Shown here piece after piece: positions 54,101 to 64,000 of a DNA stretch of 64,000 nucleotides. The DNA comes from Metallyticus violacea (Eukaryota > Arthropoda > Insecta > Mantodea > Metallyticidae). The notes beneath the pieces were generated by a model that was not told the DNA's origin, ran no database searches, and saw nothing but the letters and a program-made list of their open reading frames with translations. The translations under genes and the position numbers were made by a program. The DNA is taken from contig JAUJEO010000019.1 in NCBI GenBank assembly GCA_030762175.1, forward strand, positions 750,001-814,000, written 5' to 3'. Positions within the stretch are counted from its first letter, which is position 1; every line of letters begins with the position of its first letter.

Positions 54101-55330
54101 CGACCCTTATAAAACTGTATATTTTACACTTATATATTTTAATTTTTACATATTTTATTTTAGGCTGCAGCTTAAATTTAGATTCTTTTTTTCTTCCCCA
54201 TTGTTTGCATTTTTTATTTGGATGTGTTTTATATTCTTGCACTCCTTAGATTTGGAAATATGTTGTATTCTATGCATTCAAAGCATAGTTACCAATGAAG
54301 ATATTGTTCTGTAAACACAGCAAGTGGAAAAAAGTATAAACATTTAAGTTCAGATGCTTTCAGTGCACTGTGTTATTTTTTAATGAGGAAATGTTAAATA
54401 GTGTGATGTCTTGCACTGTAGTTGTGCTGACTGTAAATCAGAATACAAGAGCAATAGCATCTTCCCAATAAGCACTTATGTATTCAGAAAATGGAAAATT
54501 ACCTGGAAAACAAAAAGCTTACTTTTTATTATTCTGAATGTGAGTTAAGTGATAAAGAAATAATTGTTTCATAAACAATGAAGAGACAGAAATAATGTTT
54601 ATCTAAAAATGAGATGCTTAACCTATTATTTTTATTTATGAAATATTAAAGAGCATAATAATAAATCTGCACTGTTCTTAGTCAAAAACTGGCTTTCAAA
54701 AATGTTCACCGTCTATAAATTTTGCTACAATAGGCTCAGTTAATTCAGAGAGCCTAGAATTTATGTGGTGAGCATAAGGATGCAATTTTGCAAGTAAAAC
54801 TTAGACATTTAAATGAAAAATTTTCCATACCTATAGTTATCTGCAATCAAGTTCATAAAAAGCTGTGCTGAGAATTATTAACTTAAGTACCTTAGCAGGA
54901 AAGAACTACTGACATGATATTGTGTTTGGAGAAGGGCGTGCCTTATAGGATAGTACAGAATTTTTAGTTTGTGTGAGCATTGTAATTTAAAATAATTCTC
55001 AGCATACTTATTCACAAGCTTTGCATACCTAAAGCACTAGTTTCAAACAGCAGTTAAGAGAATTACACAGTGCTTTCATGCTCAGCTTGGCCAGCTGTCA
55101 GCCATAGCACTCACTAGTGCAATATCAAATATATCCCAGAACTGAAACTACTAGTTCACATTTTCTCAGTTGCTGTTGCAGTTACAATCAATATAAATGC
55201 AATCCTAATCTCAGGAAATGTTGGAAATGTTACTATCCTGCATTGATTTATTTCTGGCATCTTGTTAGGATATTTGTATTGAAATGTATCAATATCATGA
55301 AATTGCACCTGTTTATTGCATCTATTGCAT
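54101..55330. other. Intergenic sequence, no gene recognised
   Basis: AT-rich DNA with no recognised coding or repeat structure. Confidence 0.4.
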
Positions 55331-55592
55331 CTATTATTTATGGATGCTCTTTAACATCTCAAGTCATCAGTGCCCCATTCAATTCAGGGCGTGAAATTAA
55401 TTTTGCTCAGAGGCCTCTTCTTTCAGGCTTGAGGTTCTTTTACATGGAACCCATGGCTTTACTCCCCTTCCAAAAGAAGCTATACTTAGATTATACGTCA
55501 GAAAAAATCTATCGATCCTGGCTGTGATTAAACCTGCGATCTTGGGTTTAGTAGGCAAGTATGGTTACCACTACACCACTAGTACTGACAAA
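55331..55592 (-). mobile_element. tRNA-derived SINE (family 1)
   Basis: Minus-strand copy: 3' end TTATTTATGGATGCTCTTTA at the left, body CATGGAACCCATGGCTTTAC, and tRNA head with GGTTACCACTACACCACTAG near 55563-55582. Internal small deletions are visible relative to 60673-60975. Confidence 0.8.
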
Positions 55593-56970
55593 CTGCAGTT
55601 CGACAGAATAATCAGATGCAAGAGAAATAATGCCAGGGTTACAGTAAAGTTGACTGCCTGGCAGATCCTTGTGCAGCATGGCCAAGCTGAACATGAAAAG
55701 TACTATATAATATGTCTTACAATTTGAATATTCTAATATTTACAAATATAGACAAAATTAAATCCATAGTTTGTCTTGGATTTTTCATAGGCTTTAACAA
55801 CTGAGAGCTAGCAACTCCACTAGTTTTCTTCACCAGACCTGATCCTGCTCAAGTGATCACACTGCCTCTTACATTTCTATTTGTAAAACAAATCAAACAA
55901 ACAAAAATGAAGGGGGACATAATATTTATAGCATCTAGGTTTTAACGCTTAATATGTTGATGTAACATGTTTTGGTGTACCACATTTGTCCGTCCATTGA
56001 TAGTGCACCAGAACAAGTCTGAAATCACATTTCAGTAGCTGTTTTTAAATTAACAAATTGATTAATTTCCGTCTTTAGATTATTTAGTGTTATTATTTAT
56101 TGCTACAAATCTATTTTTGCATAGGAACATCCATTGTTAAAAAATGGAAGGCTGGTGAATTGAAGACTCTTAGTTGTATGATTATGTGCCATGTTGCATA
56201 CACATTCTTTAATCTCTTAGCCACTAGCAAAGCTAAGAATAAATATTTTTGTATTACTATATTTACAAGTTTCAAATAGTGCAATTATAATCTTAAGCAA
56301 TTCTTATTGGTTTCTGGCTGGTGGCCTAAACTTATGATTAGAAAGATGATTGTTAAATTAGTGTTTCTCTGATTACAGTTCACTCAGTTATATAGGAGGA
56401 TGTTTATTGTGAAATTATGTATTAAGTTATGTTTTTAAAAAGCAATATTTTGCTTGTTTATGTGAAACAACAGAATTATTGTAGTAGGGGTAAAGGATAA
56501 TTTGATTATTGTATTTTTTCAATGTGTTGCTGTCTAAAAGTAATATAGGACAGAAAAAACATTGTCACTTTATTTCATATCAGTTAAGTGTTGCGACAGG
56601 TATCATACTTTTAGAGTAGTGTAATTGATTAATTAAAAATTATTTGATATAAATGATTAATGTTCTACTTTTAACACCAAGCATATTTGGAAATGATTTT
56701 GGGTTGTGGCTGCCCTTCTAGGAAATAATAGTTAATATTGGTTTTCAATAGCACAGTTTTTCAGTTCTGAATGCACTTGTTAAAAACCAATCTGGTTATT
56801 ATATGGAATGCAGTTAGGGAAAATGCATCTTAAAAACTGCACTCTGCTGATATACAGTTGGACATACGAAAATCAAAGTAGGACAATTTAAATATAATTA
56901 AATATAAGGTAATTATTCATAGCTTCAGACCTGAAAGTCCTCTATAATAAAACTGTGCTGCAGAACACCT
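55593..56970. other. Intergenic sequence, no gene recognised
   Basis: AT-rich DNA without recognisable features. Confidence 0.4.
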
Positions 56971-56974
56971 TTAG

Positions 56975-57225
56975 TGATCTCTATAGCTCAGTAAGGGCCT
57001 AGGTCTAGAACCAGCTGCAAAAGCAGAATATGCAGGGAGCACTCCGGTAATTTTACTGGGGTGGAGATTTTTTCCAGAGGTTTCCCTCATCTTGAGGAAG
57101 CTGTGCTAGGTAACTATGCATCAGTGAACTCCAGGCATATTTGAATCCTAATCTTGTCATTTTGAAGACCTTTGTTATGGGACATTGAACAGTTACAAGT
57201 AAAGGAAAGAAAGAAAGAAAATAAC
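56975..57225 (+). mobile_element. Possible third SINE-like element
   Basis: The stretch starts with a tRNA-like TCTCTATAGCTCAGTAAGG and a B-box-like GGTCTAGAACC, contains TTTTTTCCAGAGGTTTCCCTC similar to SINE family 2 body wording, and ends in a (GAAA)n run (57205-57222). Only one copy is visible here, so the call is tentative. Confidence 0.35.
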
Positions 57226-58745
57226 ATGCCTTTTTAATGCATGTTTAAGCATTGTTATTAAAAGTTGGTAATCATTTACAATAAATGTAAAATTAACTGC
57301 AAGCTACTGGGTTGCAATAAAATTTAATTTTACTGCACAGGCACATTTTTGCTACCTAGAAAAGCTGAACTGGCAGCTGTTGCTATTTATAGTGCCATTT
57401 ACATGAACTGGCAGTACAGTAAAGAGATCAAGCTGAGAAAGGATTAGCCACACAAGATCAGGTTTTGCATTACTGTTCCTCCATGATGACTGCAACTAAA
57501 TTGTGTCCACACCATTTTACTTGCTATTCTTTTACGGTGCACAAAGCAGTCACTTCAAGTTAACTACACTGTATATGCATTCAAAGCAGCTATTATGATT
57601 AAAGAAAAGGCATTTTGTGAGCAGAAATTCATTACTGTTAATTAGAATTTTTGGAGGACAAAGTATGTGCATAAGAATTGTTCACGAGACTGTTGGTTTA
57701 AATTGAGAACAAAGTTGAAAGAAAGGACTCAACAAGAATGAAACAGCCCTACAAAGAATATGATGATCAATACAGCATTACTTGTCAGAACATTGTAAGA
57801 GACTATCAATACCAAATTCAGTACGTAATTTAAATAGTAAAATCCTGCTTTTAATGAGAAATTGAAGCCAGTTGGCATAGTATCAGCTCTTTACCTGGCA
57901 CCACTTAACATCATTTCCAAATATCCAGAATAATTTCAAATTGTGTAATTATTTTAAAACTTTCTAGTTTTATAAATCCTACTACATTGAAAGCTCATAA
58001 CTAAAGATTGTGAAAGGTTAATATTGCATTGTATTTCAGAGCATTGTTACTGCCATCTCTTAATATTGCATTTGTTGTAAAGAATAACTGATCAACTTAT
58101 TTCAACTTATTTAAGCATTCTTGAATTCATTTTGCAGATACCATCTCCTGTGCTAATCTTGTGCATCAGAAAATATATGTAACTTGTAGCAATTATCTGT
58201 GGAAGTCTATAGCATTATGTCAACTGATACAGCTCAAGTTACCATTTTGTTGGGCATTTAATTTTGTCAGAGTGGGACAAGTATTTACCTTTTATATGTG
58301 TGGGGGATCAGTGGACTGTTAGTGTTTAGATGTTATATGTTATTGTATTTATATAAATATATATGTTTATGACCTAACAAATAAAGAAAAGTCTACTGTG
58401 ACATTACTTTCATAAAAAATAAATAAAATTGTGATGCAAGCTGTGAAAGTTTTTGTAACTAACATTATCAACCTTGATTATTTGGATAGTAACAAAATTA
58501 TGGCTTCGTTGAATGGTGAAACTAGACTGTTATAAGAGAATATTCTCACTTTAGGGCCATGCTCATCAATCTTTGTATGATGAACTTGTATGTAGAATAT
58601 CAGTTGCTAATCACCAATATAGGCCACTAACTGGTATTTCCAAGTAGTAAAGGATAGGCCAGTAGACGAAGGGGAGAGGCACTTAGACAACAGAAGTCAA
58701 CAACAGAAACAGTTCACATGTAAATGGCTAGTATACAGAACATAT
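57226..58745. other. Intergenic sequence, no gene recognised
   Basis: AT-rich DNA without recognisable features. Confidence 0.4.
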
Positions 58746-58747
58746 GA

Positions 58748-59738
58748 GGCTGAGTCAAAAACTAATCTTAATTTAGTAATAAAAATTCAGATAATGTTTT
58801 AGAGTATTATATTACAAATATAAATAATGAATATCTATACCCTTCAGCTGGAGAAACAAGCACTTGCAGCATCTTGGGAAAGGTGACATCAGCAACTCTT
58901 AACAAGATGGCAGCTCCTTGGAAACATGCACAAGCTGGGAACATTGAGCAATTATGCAATTTTTGGTAGTGAGGGCAAGAAACCAATAGATATTCATCAA
59001 AGAATGAAAAGACAATATGGAGGTTCCTGTGTGTCGGTTCAGCAGACCTATGAGTGGCACAGAGAGTTTAAAATGGAGTGTCAATTATGAGTGCTGCTGC
59101 TCGCTCTAGTGGGCCACATATGGTGATTATGCCAGACACTATTGCTGCAGTTTTCCTAAAGCACATAGTTAATAGTGATGAATGCTTGGTCAACATTTTC
59201 AGCCAGAAACTAGCGAGGCAGCATTCATCAATGCCAAAACCCAAAAGTTGTGTATAGATGTATCAGCCGGAAAGTGATGTTGACAGAGTCATATTGTGAT
59301 CTGCTTGAGAACCATTTGAAGCCTGCATTCAAGTCAAAACATCAAGGTTTGCTCACAACCAATGTACTCTTACAGCATAATAATGCAATACTTTGCACCG
59401 TTCATGCAATGGCACAAAAAATCACAGATCTTCATTTTGAGTGTATACCACATCCTGCTTATTCACCAGACCTGGCAACTTTTGATTATCGTGTCTTTGG
59501 ATCACTCAAGAGGCACTAGGCAGCAAGAAGTTCTGCACTGGTGGTGAGGTGAAAGATGCTTGCATGGGTGTATACACAGTCAAACACAAGAATTTTTTTC
59601 TTATGGAATACAGGAATTAGTGAAATGCTGAAACACCTGCATTGAAAATGATGGAGACTGTTGAAAAATGAAGTTTTTCAGTTCCAATGTATATATTTAT
59701 GAATAAAAAAATATGAGGTTACTTTTCGGCTCAACTTC
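58748..59738 (+). mobile_element. Mariner element with terminal inverted repeats, decayed
   Basis: The ends GGCTGAGTCAAAAACTAATC (58749 on) and, reverse complemented, GTTGAGCCGAAAAGTAACC (59737 back) match with a few differences, giving about 24-bp inverted repeats around 990 bp. Coding remnants follow mariner order: YGGSCVSVQQTYEWHREFKM (around 59018), SYCDLLENHLKPAFKSKHQG (around 59287), TTNVLLQHNNAILCTVHAMA (second catalytic position, HDN changed to HNN), and HPAYSPDLATFDYRVFGSLK (third Asp present). Stops and shifts inactivate it. Confidence 0.85.
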
Positions 59739-60661
59739 ATAGATATGCAGACAAAGCTAATATAAGTGAACCTATACTTGTTTATTCTATGTTCAGTTAA
59801 TGATCTAATGTTTACTTCAGTTATTAATCCATTTTTTTATTTTTACGCAAAATTCTCAACCTGAAAAAGATATAGCTGACCATATAATCACATTTTGCCA
59901 GGATGAACTAAATGTGTATTTTGAGATTACATACATCCTCAATTGTGATGACGGAGAACAAGTAGCATTACATTAAGAAGAAGAAGGAATTGACAGTGAG
60001 GCAAATGTATACCAAGATTCAAACAGTTGTGACTATGGGATGGGAAAATCTTGTACATGCAGGTCACCAGAAAAGGGGAAAGAACAATAAACTACATAAA
60101 AGAACACCCAACCCATTGCAAAAAGCAATAATGAGAAAATTCCATATATGAGATTAGGCCCTTAGATGTTTGCTAGATTCAAAGATGCTGATAACAGATT
60201 AGAGAATGTACACTATAATTACCAGCAGTAACTTGCTCTCTTTGCAAGACATTGACTACAGTAATTTCAAAGCAAACAACAGTTGACTTTTGAAATTCAA
60301 AAGAAAGTATGGTATTGGAAGCCATAATATAATCTAATTTGACAAGGCAGCAATATGAATCCAAAATTGCCCCAGAAAAGGAGGAATTTGTGCAAAAGTA
60401 AAAAAATATTCCATCACATGAAAAGCAATTTATAATTAATGCAGACCAATCTGAAATTTAATATGAAATGCCCTATCAGTCAACTTTAGAAAGTGTTGGA
60501 GTAAAATCTGTCAAGGAGCAAGCAAGTAGTATTAATGTCCCTTACCCATTCATAAACCATTATGCTACATATTAACTATGATGAATCAGTAAAAAAGAAA
60601 ATTGTTTATGGTCTTGACAGAAACGTTTGGTAAAATTTCTCCAACAGCTGTGGCACTTCTT
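59739..60661. other. Intergenic sequence, no gene recognised
   Basis: AT-rich DNA. Short open frames are without recognisable product. Confidence 0.4.
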
Positions 60662-60672
60662 AAAGAATTTGT

Positions 60673-60975
60673 AGTCGGTCCTGGTGGTATAGTGGTTACC
60701 ATACGTGCCTCCTAAACCCAAGATCGCGGGTTCGAACCCGGCCAGGACCGATGGATTTTTTTGGGGCGTAAAAATCCTAAGTATGGCTTCCTTCGGAAGG
60801 GAAGTAAAGCCGTGGGTCCCGTGTCGTAGATTTACGGCACGAAAAAGAACCTCAAGCCTGAAAGAGAGGCCTCTGAGCACAATTTGTCGGCCGTTTCACG
60901 CCCTGAGTTGAATGGGACGCTGATGACCTAAGCTGTTGAAGAGCGTCCATAAATAAAACAATAAAAAAAAAAAAG
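60673..60975 (+). mobile_element. tRNA-derived SINE (family 1), best copy, with target duplication
   Basis: The 11-bp duplication AAAGAATTTGT (60662-60672 and 60976-60986) bounds the element. The head folds like a tRNA: GGTCCTGG (60677 on) can pair with CCAGGACC (60743-60750), with A-box-like TGGTATAGTGG and perfect B box GGTTCGAACCC (60729-60739). Body blocks include GGGAAGTAAAGCCGTGGGTC and GAGGCCTCTGAGCAC. It ends in an A-rich tail. Its CpG content is still high (CGTGGGTCCCGTGTCGTAG), which fits a young insertion; the other copies have lost most of these CpGs. Confidence 0.93.
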
Positions 60976-61194
60976 AAAGAATTTGTGACAAGGGTAATAT
61001 GTGTATGGAATGACAATAAAGAGGCAAAATCTTAATAACTATAATATAAACATTGATACATCAGTGATGAAAATTTACTTTTGATAGTGATGGTCAGCAT
61101 TAAAATATTTTACTGTTTTACAACAAACTATTCCTGCTGGTAAAACTACTGTGAAATTCATTTTCCCCCCTGGAACAACTGGTAGAATGTGTAA

Positions 61195-61345
61195 GTTATG
61201 GGTATATCCCTGGCATTTGTCATTTATGAGGACTAAGGAAAAGTGGTAACAAACCTCAATCAGGGAAGGTAATCCTGGCAGGAATCAAATCCCAAACTTA
61301 TCCCATGCCTTCATGCCCTTAGCCACCTGTGTCAGTCAGTTCAAT
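61195..61345 (-). mobile_element. tRNA-derived SINE (family 2), partial
   Basis: Minus-strand fragment with TGGCATTTGTCATTTATGAG, GGACTAAGGAAAA and a tRNA head with CAGGAATCAAATCCCAAAC (decayed B box). The 3' half is missing. Confidence 0.7.
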
Positions 61346-61799
61346 TTGCCAAGGTACAAGAGCATGATGGGATATTTCTTCTATAAATAAGGATAAACGC
61401 TTGATCCTCTAGATTAATTAGAAATCCCTAAGCATTTTGCTTTTCATTTCATTGTAATTTGTGATATTGTGAACAATTATTTTTCATTCAATACTGATAC
61501 TGTCAAAATAAATTTTATTTTGAAAATTTTTATGCATTTTCTGAGTGGTAGTTTCACCAAATGTAATACTTTTATTCCATAAAGTTCATGGTATTGCCAA
61601 ATTTCATTAAAGAATGCACATCTGAGATGTAATGTATGTATTTATATCTCAAGCTGTATGTCCCATTAGCAGCTAATATTCTAAAATCACCCAGGCATCA
61701 AACAGCGCTTCTGCTGGTATATTGGGTTCTTTAAATTCAAACTCCAAAGTGAGAATGTTCCCTTGTTATTTGACCCTTCTCCGGATGTTTCCTTACCTC

Positions 61800-61940
61800 A
61801 AGTTTTTTCTTTTTCTTTTTTTCTTTTCTCGTTTTTTCCTCTTCCTCCTCCTCCTCCTCCTCCTCCTTCTTCTTCTTCTTCTTCTTCTTCTTCTTCTTCT
61901 TCTTCTTCTTCTTCTTCTTCTTCTTCTTCTTTTTCTTTTT
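61800..61940. repeat. Pyrimidine-rich microsatellite (TCC)n(TTC)n
   Basis: A TTTTC-rich lead (61803-61840) passes into (TCC)7-8 and then more than 20 TTC units to about 61930. It is a pure homopyrimidine strand and could form triplex DNA. The long open frames through it are artefacts of the repeat. Confidence 0.95.
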
Positions 61941-62993
61941 CCTCCCTGCTATTTTGAATATGCAACTGGGGACAAGTTTTTTAGAGAAATAAAAAAAAGT
62001 TTTTCTACTGCTTAATTATTAATCTGAAGATACTACTGTGGTAGATTTAACTTTTATTTTTCTGCATCATTTAATGTTCATGTGACTGACATTTTTGGGC
62101 AATCATGTGTGTTCATCAGCCATAAGTAAAGTATCTGACTTTTGTTTATTAATTGCCAAACTATGCAACTACTTTTATTATATTCCTGAAGTCTTTTCCT
62201 CCCCTTTTTCTTTTATTTTCTTTTTTTATTTTTCTTTCTTCTTTTTGTGTGTGTGTGTTTAACATTTTACAGTATTATTCATATATAATTAATTTTTTGC
62301 ATGTAGAAGTATAGCAATGTAAACTTGGTGTGGTGATACTAATGTAAGGTAGAGAGCTAATGGAGAGGTAATCGAATTTAAACACCTCTGGTACTTCAGC
62401 CTATTGTGCTAATGTAAATTAAGTCCACCTATATTTCATGTGTAATAAGCATGGCACTTATTATTTCATTGAACAATGAAAGCATACCAAAAATTTAAAA
62501 AAAAAAAAAATGTTTATTTAGTTATTTAAGCAATAGAACTTAAGACAGCTAAGCAGTATTTGAAACTTTTTTATATAAATTTTATAGTATAATGGTTTAG
62601 AGGTTGTTCAGGACATTGAAAATTCTTCTGCATATATATGTGGCTAGGGATGTTTTCTCCTTTGCACGCCCTCAGATTTCAGTCAGAAAGATAGATTTTA
62701 ACAGGGATATGTGTAATTGCTCAAAATCTTGTTGGAATTCTCACCCAAAGCACCAGATACCTACTATTAGTTTCAACAAGGTTCAACACGTAGTGCTATG
62801 GTAATCTGCTCCATTCTGTGGCATCATTTGTTCTCTGGTTGCTGTGTATTATAAGGGAAATGTGCTGGAAAACCTTACTAAATAAAAGTTCAAAACTGCA
62901 TTGACCAATTCCATGTTGGCCCTGAAGATAGAGATACTTGTTACATCATTTGACAATATACATTGTGAATGGTTTGAATGGTGTTGAATGCCA
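61941..62993. other. Intergenic sequence, no gene recognised
   Basis: AT-rich DNA; a T-rich stretch with (TG)n near 62247-62260 and an A13 run near 62500 are the only simple features. Confidence 0.4.
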
Positions 62994-63243
62994 GTTTTTA
63001 CTACTGAGGCACCACAGGCGGTGAACACTGGTGATACATGAAATGAAATGATATATTGGGAAGGGGGTTTTTTTTAAGGAAGGAAACTTTCCAGGCCTAA
63101 GTTTAGGGTACCTTCCTGGCATTTGCCAGTTATGGGGACTGAGGAAAACCTGGAAAAAACCTCTGTCAAGGAGGATGGACCTGGCGGGATTCCAACATTA
63201 GACCTCCCGCTCATGAGTCTGCGCCTTAAAGACCTTGGCCACC
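62994..63243 (-). mobile_element. tRNA-derived SINE (family 2), full length
   Basis: Minus-strand copy: 3' end TTTTTACTACTGAGGCACCAC, body TTTGCCAGTTATGGGGACTG, and tRNA head with GGCGGGATTCCAACATTAG (B box on minus strand slightly decayed) and GCCTTAAAGACCTTGGCCACC. Similar to 22849-23123 in the opposite orientation. Confidence 0.83.
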
Positions 63244-63490
63244 CTTGGAAGGCATATATACATTGTGAAAATACTGTTAGGCAATGAAATTGAAACTTGT
63301 ATCTAGCTCCCACAATTAAATATTTAACATTTTATAACCTAAACATTGATATTACTATTGACCTCAGCCACCTGTGGCAGTCATATATACATTGTGAAAA
63401 TACTGTTAGGCAATGAAATTGAAACTTGTATCTAGCTCCCACAATTAAATATTTAACATTGTATAACCTAAATATTGATATTACTAACTG
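63229..63490. repeat. Tandem duplication of a 131-bp unit at the SINE end
   Basis: ATATATACATTGTGAAAATAC through CCTAAACATTGATATTACT (63252-63356) is repeated at 63383-63487 with one or two differences. Each unit starts with GACCT(T/C)(G/A)GCCACC, the SINE head end, so the duplication includes part of the SINE. Confidence 0.85.
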
Positions 63491-64000
63491 CTCAAAAGAA
63501 ATTATTAACTTCAAAGAAACTTTGCTATGGAAACATAAGTGGTTTTGAAACAATTTGTCAGGAAAAGACACAATCATGTGATCCACAGAGGATAAAATGA
63601 AAGCATTACAGTTTGTCAACAGTAGAATATAAATATGAGTATATAACAAAGTATACAACAGTGTAGTAGTGGTGCAGCTTGAATCATGTTTTGTTTCATT
63701 GCTGAATTATCATTTTTTGAAATCCTGAATTGTTCCTAATTTCCACAATTTTTTCAAAGTTTCTAAGACAACAGTTCTTTTATTTACATGAGGTAAATGG
63801 GGGAATTTTTTTGATTCTCCAAGACTGAAAAATGAACTAATTATATAATTCTGACCTTTTCAAGGAAAAGAGTTTATGGAACATTCACCAGTTTTTAGTT
63901 TCAAATTGTGCCCACGGTGTGCTACAATTTAATTTAAAATGGGATACGCACATAACTCGCATAAACAAAAAACTCAGTATGGCATGCTATATGATAAGGG
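63491..64000. other. Intergenic sequence, no gene recognised
   Basis: AT-rich DNA to the end of the window with no recognised feature. Confidence 0.4.

Noticed and set aside
53808..54314. 168-codon open frame
   Set aside because: It runs across the right inverted repeat of a DNA transposon and then into hydrophobic T-rich sequence; no recognisable protein.
60677..60750. tRNA gene with good acceptor stem and B box
   Set aside because: It is the head of a 303-bp SINE with an A-rich tail and target duplication; equivalent heads occur at 46358, 42560 and 55563.
61722..62015. 97-codon open frame rich in Leu
   Set aside because: It is created by the (TCC)n(TTC)n microsatellite; all frames through the repeat are open.
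1..64000. CRISPR arrays, bacterial operons or prophage
   Set aside because: No regularly spaced repeats or prokaryotic gene organisation; the introns and retroelements are eukaryotic.

Overview
The window is AT-rich animal DNA, most likely from an insect or another arthropod with a large, transposon-rich genome. The evidence is spliceosomal GT-AG introns up to 16 kb long, many mariner/Tc1 relics, a piggyBac relic, tRNA-derived SINEs, APE-type LINEs, and many Penelope-like elements (PLEs) with GIY-YIG endonucleases. No bacterial-type gene organisation is present. The species cannot be named from the sequence.

One host gene is clear: the C-terminal half of SEC63, the ER translocon J-protein subunit, on the + strand. 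Seven exons (2112-2259, 18333-18520, 19462-19608, 23875-24000, 26978-27103, 31478-31681, 43446-43589) join in frame to 1083 nt (360 codons plus stop). A poly(A) signal lies about 400 nt after the stop. The N-terminal exons lie upstream of the window. The introns are about 16.1, 0.94, 4.3, 3.0, 4.4 and 11.8 kb, and much of their length is mobile DNA. Downstream of about 44 kb no host gene was recognised.

Mobile DNA by region. 1-9.6 kb: five or more PLE copies or LTR fragments, a head-to-head inverted PLE pair, and two mariner relics. 9.8-17 kb: a decayed LINE (ORF1, APE endonuclease, RT) cut by later insertions. 18.7-23.2 kb: a MITE-like element, a tandem duplication, a minus-strand LINE and SINEs. 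24.1-26.2 kb: a PLE nearly filling intron 4. 28.7-31.3 kb: piggyBac relic and SINEs. 32.5-43.3 kb: a LINE 5' end with a 2A-like motif, a nearly full-length PLE, more LINE and PLE fragments, and a mariner. 46-64 kb: repeats holding a phosphatase-like fragment, a zinc-finger/FAR1-like relic, three or four DDE transposase relics and several SINEs.

The most interesting signal is a set of hammerhead-ribozyme motifs in the PLE terminal repeats. Several families here share a core of the form CUGANGAU - stem II - GAAA - self-complementary stem III - UH. In one family the core is UUGACAAU, a double change that would swap the catalytic-core C3-G8 pair for U3-A8. In that family a 271-bp insertion (8248-8518, with a 12-bp target duplication) is little more than an 86-bp hairpin whose loop is the ribozyme. 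PLE hammerheads as a class are established knowledge; the core variant and the compact ribozyme-in-a-hairpin element are what deserve checking.
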